64,000 bases of DNA from Rothia amarae. GTDB taxonomy: Bacteria; Actinomycetota; Actinomycetes; Actinomycetales; Micrococcaceae. Positions 37,736-47,148 of the stretch are shown in pieces. The translations under genes were made by a program, and so were the position numbers. Numbering within the stretch: the stretch's first letter is position 1; each line of letters opens with the position of its first letter. The stretch is from positions 1,736,001-1,800,000 of the forward strand of contig NZ_CP061538.1 of NCBI RefSeq assembly GCF_014705945.2. The letters run 5' to 3'. Below the pieces are notes generated by a model. It was given only the letters and a program-made list of their open reading frames with translations, did no database searches and had not been told where the DNA came from.

Positions 37736-38818
37736 TTATTCGCCGTGCTCGCGCATGAGGCGGCGTTCGTCATTGAAGGACTCCTGCTCCACGGTGGCGG
37801 TGTGTTTAGCTTCAAAGTCTTCTGAGCGATCCACCAGCCGATTCTGCTGGGTCTGGGTCAGTTCTTTGAGCAGTTCGGCATTTTTCTGAGCTGTTTCTTC
37901 TGTGATGGCATCGGCAACCACCACGGTGATGTTGTCGCGACCACCTGCTCGCAGTGCCGCCATCTGAAGCACATCGGCGGCATCTTGCGGGTGCTGAACC
38001 GTAGCAAGAACGCGCGCCATGTACTGGTGGGAAAGCTCGCCGGAAAGACCGTCTGAGCACATCATTAATCGATCGCCCTCACGAGCGGGAATGACCCAAA
38101 AATCAGGTTCCCAATAGTTACCAGTACCCAGGGCACGAGTAATAACGTTGCGGCGCGGATGGGTGAGCGCCTCCAAAGCGGTAATCTGCCCCGTATCAAC
38201 GAGGTACTGAACTTCTGAGTGGTCTACCGTAACCTGCTCCAGATGAAGCCCCTCTACTGAAGCGCCCGAGAGTGAAAGATTCGCATCTTCTGGCTCGTAC
38301 TCATCGTTACGCACCAGGCGGTAGGTTCGGGAATCACCCACGTTGAAGATGAACCACATATCCTGATCCCCAATATTGGTCAGCCACGCGCCCGTCACCG
38401 TAGTACCGGCGCGCTGATTGAGAACATCCTTAATCTTCTCGTCTGCCTCACCAATAATCTCGCGTAGCTTCTCCAGCGTACGCATAATCTGACGGTTCAG
38501 GGCAGTCGTTCCTTGACGACGTCGCCGCAACAAACCGCGCGCCTCTGCTTCATCTGCGGCTTCCCCTTCAGCCTCTAGCTCAAGAGCATAGGCTGCAAGT
38601 TCTTCGTCACTCATTCCACCAGGGCGGGTAAAGAGAGGAGCGTAAGAGATCGTGCGAGCGCACAGGCGAGAGGCAACCTCGCCCGCTTCATGACCGCCCA
38701 TGCCGTCTGCAACAACATGGAGGGTTCCGGCGATAGCAAACGAATCCTCGTTATTATCGCGGTGGGCGCCAACGTCTGTTGCGCTACCAGCCAGAGTAGT
38801 CAGGTGTGATGTGCTCAT
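37736..38818 (-). CDS. PP2C-family Ser/Thr protein phosphatase
   Basis: A 360-aa cytoplasmic metal-dependent phosphatase. The motifs DVGAHRDNNEDSFAI, VVADGMGGHEAGEVAS, FNVGDSRTYRL, MCSDGLSGEL and GGRDNITVVV supply the metal aspartates. It belongs to the PstP-like group. An insertion rich in Glu and Ala (about residues 75-100) and a C-terminal charged tail are unusual. It overlaps the upstream cyclase gene by 4 bp (ATGA), so the two are translationally coupled. Confidence 0.92.
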   Translation of the reverse strand: MSTSHLTTLAGSATDVGAHRDNNEDSFAIAGTLHVVADGMGGHEAGEVASRLCARTISYAPLFTRPGGMSDEELAAYALELEAEGEAADEAEARGLLRRRRQGTTALNRQIMRTLEKLREIIGEADEKIKDVLNQRAGTTVTGAWLTNIGDQDMWFIFNVGDSRTYRLVRNDEYEPEDANLSLSGASVEGLHLEQVTVDHSEVQYLVDTGQITALEALTHPRRNVITRALGTGNYWEPDFWVIPAREGDRLMMCSDGLSGELSHQYMARVLATVQHPQDAADVLQMAALRAGGRDNITVVVADAITEETAQKNAELLKELTQTQQNRLVDRSEDFEAKHTATVEQESFNDERRLMREHGE

Positions 38819-40029
38819 TCGAAATCTATCTCCAATTCGTTTCCTATACCGGGGGTCAACCCCACCGGCCGGATCTCTCCAAAACCGCGAATATCCTGAA
38901 TATCTCGGGGAGTGAGGACAAATCGCTGATCGTCTGCGAGCGTATGTGCGGTGCTATCATCGGTCACGACATCTCCCGGGTTTGCTACTGCAACGAGCCG
39001 GGAGGCGAGGTTGACGGTGGGACCGTAGATATCGCCCAGCTTGGGGAGGATTCGCCCCCAGACAAAAGCTACGCGAGCTTCTGGCAGGTGCGGATCTTCT
39101 TTAATAAGTTTGGATAAAGCCAGCGAAATTCGCGCTGCGGCTTCAGGTGTTTCTGTTAAAAACATTACTTCATCGCCGATGGTCTTGATAATTCGACCAC
39201 CGCCGACGGCGACTACCTCGGCGCATCTCTGTTCGAAAGTCTGCACTAAATCTGCCAGGGTTTGTTCGTTCATGCGGCGAGATAGCGTGGTGTACGAAAC
39301 CAGATCGGCAAATCCTACGCCCCGTACTAAAGGGAGCAGGGTGGGGTCATCAATATCGTTCTGTTCAGAACGCAACGCCAAACGCAGCACTGCTGCAGAA
39401 AGCTGGCGGCGGTATCCATAAATCAGGATTTCTTCAAGGTCTTCGAGTAGCTCGGGGAGGAACTTCAGCAGTTCTTGGCGGGCTTTGGAATCCGTATAGC
39501 CCTTGTTGGTCATCATGTCTTCAACCAACGCTTCAATCTGCCACGCCACCATGCGGTCGGTGAGCTGACCAATCGAACGCGTAATGGAGATGACGCCCTC
39601 TTCAGTGAGCCCGTGCTCGCGGCTGAGCCCGGTAATAGTGCCCAAGGCGTCGGCATCGGACTCAGTGAAAAACAAATCTTTATCGGTGAGATTGGGAAAG
39701 CCCAAAGCACGCCAGATTTTTCGGGAGGTCAGCAGAGAAACGCCGCTTTGAGCGGACACGTCTCGACGGTTCAGATGCCTGTTGTCCCCCAGGAGAACTT
39801 TCTCCAGTGCTCGCATGGCTGCGCGGTCTTCAGGGGTGCGATACAGGTTGCTCTGTGCGCGGTTTTCCAGATATTGAAAGTGCTCTGAGGTCGGCTCCGC
39901 TGGTAGGTTCTCGGCTGAACCGGGTGCCGTTGATTCCACGTGAGCTGTCCTTCCATTGGTCGCTGCTTGATCAGCAGGCAAAATTCTCTGTGATTTACGA
40001 TACTCCACAAAACGTTCGGAGGTAGACAC
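38815..40029 (-). CDS. Class III adenylate cyclase with N-terminal regulatory domain
   Basis: A 404-aa protein. Residues about 40-205 form an adenylate-cyclase regulatory domain of the Rv1264 type (SGVSLLTSRKIWRALGFPNL, TDKDLFFTESDADAL), which in M. tuberculosis inhibits the enzyme at neutral pH. Residues about 220-395 are a class III cyclase. The metal Asp is in FADLVSYTT. The adenine-specifying Lys and second metal Asp are in KTIGDEVMF. The transition-state Asn and Arg are in GPTVNLASRL. All expected residues are present, so it should be active. It is coupled to a PP2C phosphatase. Confidence 0.93.
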   Translation of the reverse strand: MSTSERFVEYRKSQRILPADQAATNGRTAHVESTAPGSAENLPAEPTSEHFQYLENRAQSNLYRTPEDRAAMRALEKVLLGDNRHLNRRDVSAQSGVSLLTSRKIWRALGFPNLTDKDLFFTESDADALGTITGLSREHGLTEEGVISITRSIGQLTDRMVAWQIEALVEDMMTNKGYTDSKARQELLKFLPELLEDLEEILIYGYRRQLSAAVLRLALRSEQNDIDDPTLLPLVRGVGFADLVSYTTLSRRMNEQTLADLVQTFEQRCAEVVAVGGGRIIKTIGDEVMFLTETPEAAARISLALSKLIKEDPHLPEARVAFVWGRILPKLGDIYGPTVNLASRLVAVANPGDVVTDDSTAHTLADDQRFVLTPRDIQDIRGFGEIRPVGLTPGIGNELEIDFE

Positions 40030-40060
40030 GAAAAACCGTGATTCCTCAAGAAAATTTGAA

Positions 40061-40555
40061 TCAATACATGCCTGACCAGCTCAAACGCTGCATCAGCCGA
40101 TTCTGTGCTCCTCGAATTTCATGAGAAAAATCATGCCCTCGAGGAACTGACCGCAGTACGTGGACTTCCCCTTGAACATGCAGGTGAAGATGAGCGCCGT
40201 CCGCACCGCGCAGAGCAGCAGGGCGGACGTCAACGCCCTCAATAACTGCCAATGGTAAAGACACCTGCGAGGAGGTCCCAAACCCGCGTTGGATGACAAC
40301 ACGGGAATTCGTTAAGAAGAAACCCGTACTCCCCCAGCGCACCACTCGCCGCAAACACTTACACGAAAAGAAAGTCGCCAGGAAATATCCGGCCCATGCC
40401 AGCACAGAGGAATCAGCAGAAATAGTAGAGGCAAAGCTAAAAGCCAGGACTGCCCCCAGTCCTTCCCAGAGCGCCGGAAGTAACGCGCTGGCTTGCGAGC
40501 GCGTAGCAATCAAAACTTCTTCACCCGGGGCTAATGTTCCTCTAAGTTTCATCAT
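40061..40555 (-). CDS. PH-domain membrane protein
   Basis: A protein of about 164 aa, starting MMKLRGTLAPGEEVLI, with two hydrophobic segments (about 30-50 and 53-68) followed by a bacterial PH-like domain (GFFLTNSRVVIQRGFGTSSQ, LPLAVIEGVDVR). The family is membrane-bound and of unknown function. A longer TTG-started frame overlaps birA and is less likely. It lies between birA and the cyclase on the same strand, an arrangement common in Micrococcaceae. Confidence 0.78.
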   Translation of the reverse strand: MMKLRGTLAPGEEVLIATRSQASALLPALWEGLGAVLAFSFASTISADSSVLAWAGYFLATFFSCKCLRRVVRWGSTGFFLTNSRVVIQRGFGTSSQVSLPLAVIEGVDVRPAALRGADGAHLHLHVQGEVHVLRSVPRGHDFSHEIRGAQNRLMQRLSWSGMY

Positions 40556-40587
40556 CCACCAGAGTACGAGAGATTCCTGAAAAAATC

Positions 40588-41454
40588 TCAGGAGCGCCAA
40601 TCGGTGCGTGGGCGGAGATGCACAACATCACCCACCGAATAAGAAGCTGTTTCCCCGCTGGAAAGTCGAACCATGATTTCACCGTCCTCCCCCAAATCTA
40701 CTGCGGTGCCGTGAACCTGTTGATCGCCGGGGAGGTGAACAGTGACTTCTTTACCGAGAGTACTCATGCTCTGGTGTAGGCGTTCTCGAAGGGAAAGACC
40801 GTCGAGAAGTGGACGAGTGGGGTCTGCCTCTGCAGTGAAAAATGCGCGGGCAAACTGGGCGAAGGTTTCTGCTACGTTAGAAAGCACTTCTTCTAGGTTG
40901 ACCGTGTGCCCTGTTTCTACCCGGAGAGAGGTGGCAGTTTCTACGGGAAGCTGTTCGGCTGTCATATTAAGGTTGAGCCCAATTCCCAAAATTACTGAAT
41001 AGTGCCCACCCGGTTCACTCACGAGTTGAGAGAGAATACCGCAACACTTTTTTTCTCCGATAAGGATGTCGTTGGGCCATTTGATGCTGGGCTGAACCGA
41101 ATAACGGCGCAAACTATCTGTTGTAGCCAGGGCAAGAAGTTGAGTGAGCCAGTGTAACTGGTGAGGTGGTACCCGATATGCAGGGTTAGCATGCGGACGA
41201 ACCACAAAAGAAACAGCTAAGGCGCTGCCTGCTGGGGCAGTCCAGACTCTGTCTAAACGCCCCCGCCCTGATTGTTGGTCTGCCGTTGCTACCAGCGAGA
41301 GCTCCCCCCAGCCCCGAGCGGTCACTGCATCTGCTAGAGCTAGTTGCTGAGAGGCGTAGGCGTTGGTCGAACCCACCGCATCCAAGATAATGGTGCGGGA
41401 AAAGGACGGCAGAACGAGTTGAGAGGCATCAATCGTAGGGGCAGGTTCCAGCAT
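40588..41454 (-). CDS. birA: Biotin-[acetyl-CoA carboxylase] ligase
   Basis: A 288-aa enzyme that attaches biotin to carboxyl carrier proteins. It shows ILDAVGSTNAYASQ, the catalytic loop QQSGRGRLDRVWTAPAGSAL, IKWPNDILIGEKKCCGIL and a C-terminal SH3-like domain. There is no N-terminal HTH, so it is the non-regulatory class. The ATG at 41454 has GAGGAG 7 bases upstream. The carboxylase genes accD and accE lie divergently just beyond, matching its substrate pathway. Confidence 0.94.
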   Translation of the reverse strand: MLEPAPTIDASQLVLPSFSRTIILDAVGSTNAYASQQLALADAVTARGWGELSLVATADQQSGRGRLDRVWTAPAGSALAVSFVVRPHANPAYRVPPHQLHWLTQLLALATTDSLRRYSVQPSIKWPNDILIGEKKCCGILSQLVSEPGGHYSVILGIGLNLNMTAEQLPVETATSLRVETGHTVNLEEVLSNVAETFAQFARAFFTAEADPTRPLLDGLSLRERLHQSMSTLGKEVTVHLPGDQQVHGTAVDLGEDGEIMVRLSSGETASYSVGDVVHLRPRTDWRS

Positions 41455-41589
41455 GAAATATCTCCTCGTCCGCACAGAAACAGGTATGGGCTTCGGTCTT
41501 AGGTCTTACCTGAGATACATTAGAGCATAGATTGAATACCGTGATTCGGCTCGCATGAGATTCTGGATCATCAAATAGAGGAGTTTCCT

Positions 41590-41880
41590 TTGAGTTACTT
41601 TGCATGCACCTATGTGTACGGCCCAGCGGAAGAACAGGCAAAATTCCGCCCCGCGCATCGCGCTTATTTAGGCGAGCTAGTGGAGGCAGGCAAGCTAGCA
41701 GCTTCGGGCCCCTTCGTAAGCGAGGACGATCCGGGGGCTTTGCTGTTGTTCATAGGTCAAAGCACCGAAGAAGTTGAAGAATTAATTGCCCACGACCCTA
41801 TGCATCAGGGCGGCGCCGTACTGTCTTATACCGTGCGCGAGTGGAACCCCGTGATGGGTAGCGTAGGACCTCAGAACTAA
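41590..41880 (+). CDS. YciI-family protein
   Basis: A 96-aa protein of the YciI/YCII dimeric alpha-beta barrel family. It starts at TTG 41590 with GAGGAG 8 bases upstream. The expected RPAHRAYLGELVEAGKLAASGPF and DPMHQGGAV segments contain the conserved His and Asp. The family is of uncertain enzymatic role. It lies between birA and accD on the plus strand. Confidence 0.85.
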   Translation: MSYFACTYVYGPAEEQAKFRPAHRAYLGELVEAGKLAASGPFVSEDDPGALLLFIGQSTEEVEELIAHDPMHQGGAVLSYTVREWNPVMGSVGPQN

Positions 41881-41989
41881 GTTCACCCGGCCATCCGAAA
41901 TCACAGGCGGTGTGACTGACCGGTCACTCCAAATAGCTGGTGCTAATAGCCGATAAACGTGAAAAACCCCTCTGATTTCGGTGTTCTCT

Positions 41990-42020
41990 TTGACCGCCGG
42001 TGCCCCGAACGCACTATAGT
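41990..42020 (+). promoter_or_regulatory. Candidate accD promoter
   Basis: TTGACC and TATAGT are separated by 19 bp, 59 bases before the accD GTG. The spacing is longer than ideal. It supports the later start at 42079, because the longer open frame from 41959 would lie across this promoter. Confidence 0.4.
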
Positions 42021-42078
42021 TGTGGAGTTATACACGCTCGATTACAGCGCCTCCCGAGCCAATCTGCAAGGAATTGAA

Positions 42079-43701
42079 GTGTCCGAAATCAACAACAGTT
42101 CATCTGTCACAACCTCTGAAGAATTCGATGTCAGCACCACAGCGGGCAAAATTGCAGACTTTTATGCGCGCAGGGAGGCTACTTTAGCTCCTACCGGTCA
42201 GGCACCCATTGACCGTCAGCACGCACGCGGCAAACACACTGCCCGAGAGCGTATCGAGATGCTTCTCGATGAAGATTCCTTTGTAGAATTCGATGCGCTC
42301 GCCAAACACCGCACCAGCGCTTTCGGTATGGACAAGAAACGCCCGGTAGGCGACGGTCTGGTGTCTGGATATGGCACCATCGACGGACGCCTGGTTGCAG
42401 TATATTCCCAAGATTTCACCGTCTACGGCGGTTCACTTTCGCAGGTTAACGGCGAAAAGATTGTCAAAGTGCAAAAGTTCGCCCTGCAGAACGGCTGCCC
42501 CGTCATCGGCATTAACGACGGTGGTGGCGCTCGTATTCAAGAAGGCGTGGCGTCTTTGGCGATGTTTGCCGATATCTTCCGCATGAACGTGCGCGCGTCC
42601 GGCGTCGTTCCGCAGATTTCGGTCATTATGGGCCCTTGCGCAGGTGGCGCAGCATATTCACCGGCTCTAACCGACTACATCATCATGGTCGATAAGACCT
42701 CGCACATGTTTATTACCGGCCCAGACGTCATTAAGACCGTAACCGGTGAAGAAGTCGATATGGAAACCCTCGGTGGAGCCCATCAGCATAATGCGGTGAC
42801 CGGCACTTCCGCCTACCTGGCAGAAGATGAAGAAGACGCGTTCGATTTCGTGCGCGAACTCATTGAGTTTTTGCCTTCGAATAATCTCAGTGAGTCGTTC
42901 CCGCTGGAGCATGACCAAGAGGGCGACATCAACGTGGATGACCTAGAGTTAGATCAGCTCATTCCTGATTCTGCTAATCAGCCCTACGACATGCGCACGG
43001 TCATCGAATCCGTTGTGGATGAGGGGCACTTCCTTGAATTGCAGGCGCTCTACGCGCCCAACGTGATGGTAGGTTACGCCCGCGTTGAAGGACGCACAGT
43101 CGGCATTGTAGCCAACCAGCCCATGCAGTTCGCAGGAACGCTTGATATTAATGCATCGGAAAAAGCCGCACGCTTTGTGCGCAACTGCGATGCGTTCAAT
43201 ATCCCCGTTCTGACTTTTGTAGATGTTCCCGGCTTTTTGCCCGGCACCGATCAGGAGTTTAACGGCATTATCCGCCGAGGTGCTAAGTTGCTCTACGCCT
43301 ATGCTGAAGCAACCGTTCCGCTGGTCACCGTGATTACCCGCAAGGCGTACGGTGGCGCGTACATTGTGATGGGCTCCAAAAAATTGGGTGCAGATATCAA
43401 CCTGGCGTGGCCTACCGCTCAAATTGGTGTGATGGGTGCCCAGGGTGCCGTCAACATTCTCTACCGCCGTGACCTCGCTGCGGGAGAGGAAGCTGGCGAG
43501 GACATCGAGGCTAAGCGCGCCGAACTGGTACAGAAATACGAAGAGGAGCTCTTGAACCCCTACCAGGCTGCAGAGCTGGGCTACATTGATGAGGTTATCG
43601 CCCCCAGTGAGACCCGTCTTCGCATTATTCAGTCGCTCAGAGCGCTGCGGGATAAGCGCGCTGCCAGCCCCGCCAAGAAGCACGGCAACATCCCCCTTTA
43701 A
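42079..43701 (+). CDS. accD: Acyl-CoA carboxylase beta subunit (carboxyltransferase)
   Basis: A 540-aa carboxyltransferase of the AccD/PccB family that transfers CO2 from biotin to acetyl- or propionyl-CoA. The GTG at 42079 has AAGGA upstream. Motifs include [20 protein letters not shown], the acyl-CoA oxyanion loop [25 protein letters not shown], and the second loop [11 protein letters not shown]. AccE follows 48 bp downstream, and birA lies divergently upstream. The enzyme probably pairs with an AccA biotin-carboxylase subunit encoded elsewhere. Confidence 0.95.
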   Translation: MSEINNSSSVTTSEEFDVSTTAGKIADFYARREATLAPTGQAPIDRQHARGKHTARERIEMLLDEDSFVEFDALAKHRTSAFGMDKKRPVGDGLVSGYGTIDGRLVAVYSQDFTVYGGSLSQVNGEKIVKVQKFALQNGCPVIGINDGGGARIQEGVASLAMFADIFRMNVRASGVVPQISVIMGPCAGGAAYSPALTDYIIMVDKTSHMFITGPDVIKTVTGEEVDMETLGGAHQHNAVTGTSAYLAEDEEDAFDFVRELIEFLPSNNLSESFPLEHDQEGDINVDDLELDQLIPDSANQPYDMRTVIESVVDEGHFLELQALYAPNVMVGYARVEGRTVGIVANQPMQFAGTLDINASEKAARFVRNCDAFNIPVLTFVDVPGFLPGTDQEFNGIIRRGAKLLYAYAEATVPLVTVITRKAYGGAYIVMGSKKLGADINLAWPTAQIGVMGAQGAVNILYRRDLAAGEEAGEDIEAKRAELVQKYEEELLNPYQAAELGYIDEVIAPSETRLRIIQSLRALRDKRAASPAKKHGNIPL

Positions 43702-43749
43702 GCGACGCCTCGTCCTTTTCTTTTTTGAATCTTCTGTTGGAGTTTATCT

Positions 43750-44157
43750 GTGGCTAATTCAAGGTCTTTCCCCTACCTGCCGTTTGGCAATCGCGAGCGT
43801 ACGAAAGCTGAAAAACTCAGTGGGGCGCCGCGGCACAAGGGTGAGCCCCAGCAGGGCATTTCAGATAAGAAGACTAGTGTTGATACTAGTGAAGTGGCTT
43901 TTTCGGGCATTGATGAAAGCCGCCCTTCTAACACTGCTCAGGACAACCAGCAGCCTTTTATTACCGTGCTCCAGGGGAATCCGACCGATGAAGAAATAGC
44001 GGCGCTCACCGCCGTTGTTTCTGCAATGGCTGCGCAGAATACTCACGATGAATATTCAGCATTAGCCCTGTGGCAACGCCAGCTCAACCGCGGTCAACGT
44101 CTGGGCGATCTGTTGCGTCCTGGCCCTGGCTCCTGGCGGCGCGCTCGTCCGATGTAG
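43750..44157 (+). CDS. accE: Acyl-CoA carboxylase epsilon subunit
   Basis: A 135-aa protein with a GTG start and GGAG 8 bases upstream. The C-terminal half holds the family signature ITVLQGNPTDEEIAALTAVV. The N-terminal 70 residues are charged, low complexity and probably disordered, longer than in most members. Actinobacterial epsilon subunits stimulate the alpha-beta carboxylase complex. It follows accD in an obvious operon. Confidence 0.88.
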   Translation: MANSRSFPYLPFGNRERTKAEKLSGAPRHKGEPQQGISDKKTSVDTSEVAFSGIDESRPSNTAQDNQQPFITVLQGNPTDEEIAALTAVVSAMAAQNTHDEYSALALWQRQLNRGQRLGDLLRPGPGSWRRARPM

Positions 44158-44207
44158 GGGCAAGCCCCTTTTGAATGAGGTGTGGTGCGAGTCATAGAAT
44201 AATAGCT

Positions 44208-45938
44208 ATGACAAAATTTTCAACTCTGCCTGCCATCTACCGTGAAGAACGAACCTCAACGGCTATTGATGCTATCGCCAACGAATTCTATGAAAAGCAA
44301 TTAGAACTTGACCCTGAGTGGGCAACCCTTGCCGGACGAACCGGTAGGGAATCCGAATACGGTGATTATTCACCGGCGGGTCGCCTACAGCGCATCACTT
44401 TGATTCGCCAGACGCTGGAAAAATTGCGCCATGCAGCGCCGGTAGACGACGTCGATCGAGTGACTCTCGATGCCATGAACGAACGTCTGGGGCTTGAGGT
44501 AGAACTCTTTGAGGCGGGTCTGGGCGATTGGGAACTCAATAATATCGAGTCGCCCGTCCAAAATATTCGCGCGATATTTGATCAGATGAAGCGGGAGACT
44601 CCCCAGGATTGGAAGAATATCGCAGCACGCTTGCACAACGTCGATGGTGCAACAGCCGGTTTTATTCAGTCCCTTGATGCTGCACGAGAGAAGGGAAATA
44701 TTTCCCCTCGCCGGCAGATTGATATTGTGCTCGAACAGATTTCTGCTTACACCACTGAGGGCGGGTTCTTTGATGAGGTAGCCGCTGAAGTTGCAGCAGC
44801 CGCTCCCGAACACGCGGATTTTGCCACAGAAGGCGCCACCCGTGCCAAAGCTGGCTATGAAGAACTCAGCACCTACTTGAAAGATACGTTGTACCCGCAA
44901 GCTGGTGAGCAAGACGCCGTGGGTGAAAAACGTTATTCGCTCTATTCTCGCCAGTTCCTAGGTTCGGTGGTTGACCTCGATGAAACATACCGCTGGGGCG
45001 TTGAAGAGCTCGACCGAATCATTGCCGAGCAGAAGGCGACGGCAGAGGAAATCAAGCCGGGTGCAACTATCGAAGAGGCGAAGAAAATTCTCGACGCTGA
45101 CCCCGAACGTACATTGCACGGTACCGACGCCCTGCGCCAGTGGATGCAGACTCTCTCCGATAGCGCCGTTGAAGCCCTGGGCAGAAAGTACTTTGTGATT
45201 GAAGGAGCCATGCGCGAGCTGGAGTGCATGATTGCCCCTACCCAAGAAGGCGGCATCTACTACACCGCACCCTCCCCTGATTTTGAACGTCCCGGGCGTA
45301 TGTGGTGGTCTGTTCCTGAGGGTGAAGATACCTTTGGTACCTGGCAGGAAACCTCCACCGTGTATCACGAAGGCGTGCCCGGGCATCATCTGCAATCGGC
45401 AGTCGCAGCCGCTATGGCTGAGACCATGAACCAGTGGCGTGCGAACGCAGTGTGGGTATCCGGTCATGGTGAAGGATGGGCGCTGTATGCCGAACGTCTG
45501 ATGGAAGAACTCGGGTTCCTCTCCGATGCCGGCGACCGCATGGGCATGCTAGATGCTCAGCGCATGCGTGCGGCACGAGTCGTCTTTGATATTGGGCTGC
45601 ACTGCGGCAAAGAAATTCCCTCCCGCTGGGTTGAAGAGCTGGGGCTTGAACCGGGGATTTGGGACGCCGATTCGGGCTTTGCTTTCTTGAAGGCAAACCT
45701 TGATCTTTCGCCGGGGCAGCTACGTTTTGAGTTCCTGCGCTACCTCGGCTGGCCCGGTCAAGCGCCGTCGTACAAGATCGGTCAGCGGATATGGGAGCAA
45801 CTGCGCGATGAGGCTAGAGCTGCCGGCACCGCGGGGGAAGACGACCGTGATTTTCATACTCGCGCGCTGAAATTGGGTTCGATGGGATTGGATTCGCTCC
45901 GCAGGGCACTCTCCATGGATGCGCCAGGCGCAAACTAA
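44208..45938 (+). CDS. DUF885 zinc-metallopeptidase-like protein
   Basis: A 576-aa cytoplasmic protein of the DUF885 family. The HExxxxHH-like motif STVYHEGVPGHHLQ and the later SGHGEGWALYAERLMEELG provide probable zinc ligands and a catalytic Glu. A start at ATG 44208 (MTKFSTLPAIYREERTS) is preferred over an earlier in-frame start. Family members are predicted carboxypeptidases; the substrate is unknown. Confidence 0.87.
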   Translation: MTKFSTLPAIYREERTSTAIDAIANEFYEKQLELDPEWATLAGRTGRESEYGDYSPAGRLQRITLIRQTLEKLRHAAPVDDVDRVTLDAMNERLGLEVELFEAGLGDWELNNIESPVQNIRAIFDQMKRETPQDWKNIAARLHNVDGATAGFIQSLDAAREKGNISPRRQIDIVLEQISAYTTEGGFFDEVAAEVAAAAPEHADFATEGATRAKAGYEELSTYLKDTLYPQAGEQDAVGEKRYSLYSRQFLGSVVDLDETYRWGVEELDRIIAEQKATAEEIKPGATIEEAKKILDADPERTLHGTDALRQWMQTLSDSAVEALGRKYFVIEGAMRELECMIAPTQEGGIYYTAPSPDFERPGRMWWSVPEGEDTFGTWQETSTVYHEGVPGHHLQSAVAAAMAETMNQWRANAVWVSGHGEGWALYAERLMEELGFLSDAGDRMGMLDAQRMRAARVVFDIGLHCGKEIPSRWVEELGLEPGIWDADSGFAFLKANLDLSPGQLRFEFLRYLGWPGQAPSYKIGQRIWEQLRDEARAAGTAGEDDRDFHTRALKLGSMGLDSLRRALSMDAPGAN

Positions 45939-46013
45939 GAATTTGCTGTGCCATCGAAAGAATCGATACCGAGATAGTTGCCTCCTTGTCCCCGCCCGGG
46001 TTTAGATAGGAGT

Positions 46014-47051
46014 ATGCATTTCGGAATTATTTCAACAGGCCCCATCAGTGCGGAGTTTTCTCAAGCTATCAAGTTCACTGATGGGGCTGATATTTCCGCC
46101 GTTTTTAGTAGGAACGCTGAGTCCGCCCAGGCTTTTATTGACCAGCAGCAGTTGCAGGCAACCGCGTTCGATTCGGTGGAAGCGCTCTGCGCAAGCAACG
46201 ACGTCGACGCCGTCTATATTGCATCCCCCAACTCATTGCATCTCTCGCATGCGCTGGTAGCTATCCAGGCGGGCAAGCACGTTGTGATTGAGAAGCCTGC
46301 GGTGTGGAATCCGGCTCAGTGGGATCAGGTCTGGGGAGCAGCCGAAAAGCATAAGGTTCTAGTTTTTGAGGCGGCTCGCCATATCTATGAACCTGCCCAG
46401 AAAATTGTTCGCGACTACCTGGTAGGCAAGAAACCTAAAACGGTTCGCCTGAATTTTTCGCAGTATTCTTCCCGTTGGGATGCCGTTGAAGCCGGTGAAG
46501 AGCCCAACATTTTCTCGCTGAAAACGGGCGGTGGCGCACTCGTTGACCTGGGTGTTTACCCTATCTACGACGCTATCTACTGGTTTGGTGAACCCGACGG
46601 CGTCCGCTACTTTCCAGCTCTAGCACCTACAGGGGTAGACGGCGCGGGAACTTTGGTGTTGGTCTACAAGGACTTCAACGTCATTATTACTATCGCTAAG
46701 AATGCTCATTCAGATGCGCCGTCGGAAATTCTGCTGGGTCGGGAAACTCTGCGACTTTCTTCCGTCCAGGGAATCGACCTGGTGACCGAATATACTGCCG
46801 GAGATGAGCAGGTCCTTTTTGATTCGAAGGCTACCCCAGGTTCCCGCCCGCTCTCGGAGCTGATGCGTTTTGAGGCAGAGTTTTTCTGCGACATGATTCA
46901 GGCACATCTTGAGGGAAACTTCGATGAGGCTCGAGTAAACCGCTACCGCTCGCTCACGTTGCTTTCCCGCTCTGTGAATGAGGTCTGCACGAATGCACGC
47001 TATACCGCGGGTATTTTCTTTGAGAACGAGACGTTGGAGATTTCTGGTTAA
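46014..47051 (+). CDS. Gfo/Idh/MocA-family oxidoreductase
   Basis: A 345-aa NAD(P)-dependent dehydrogenase. The Rossmann start MHFGIISTGPISAEFSQAIK is followed by DVDAVYIASPNSLHLSHAL and the catalytic EKPAVWN lysine motif. The C-terminal alpha/beta domain has GGGALVDLGVYPIYDAIYWF. Family substrates are sugars and related compounds; which one is not indicated. AGGAG is very close to the ATG. Confidence 0.88.
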   Translation: MHFGIISTGPISAEFSQAIKFTDGADISAVFSRNAESAQAFIDQQQLQATAFDSVEALCASNDVDAVYIASPNSLHLSHALVAIQAGKHVVIEKPAVWNPAQWDQVWGAAEKHKVLVFEAARHIYEPAQKIVRDYLVGKKPKTVRLNFSQYSSRWDAVEAGEEPNIFSLKTGGGALVDLGVYPIYDAIYWFGEPDGVRYFPALAPTGVDGAGTLVLVYKDFNVIITIAKNAHSDAPSEILLGRETLRLSSVQGIDLVTEYTAGDEQVLFDSKATPGSRPLSELMRFEAEFFCDMIQAHLEGNFDEARVNRYRSLTLLSRSVNEVCTNARYTAGIFFENETLEISG

Positions 47052-47063
47052 TGTTCCACGAAG

Positions 47064-47097
47064 CAGTAAAGGACACTCATTTGAGTGTCCTTTACTG
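47064..47097 (+). terminator. Terminator of the oxidoreductase gene
   Basis: A 16-bp stem (CAGTAAAGGACACTCA / TGAGTGTCCTTTACTG) with a 2-nt loop is followed by TTTTAAG. It probably also serves the convergent symporter gene. Confidence 0.85.
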
Positions 47098-47148
47098 TTT
47101 TAAGGTGCCTGATGCCTTTTTACCTTATGAGGGATTCAGCTCAATCAG

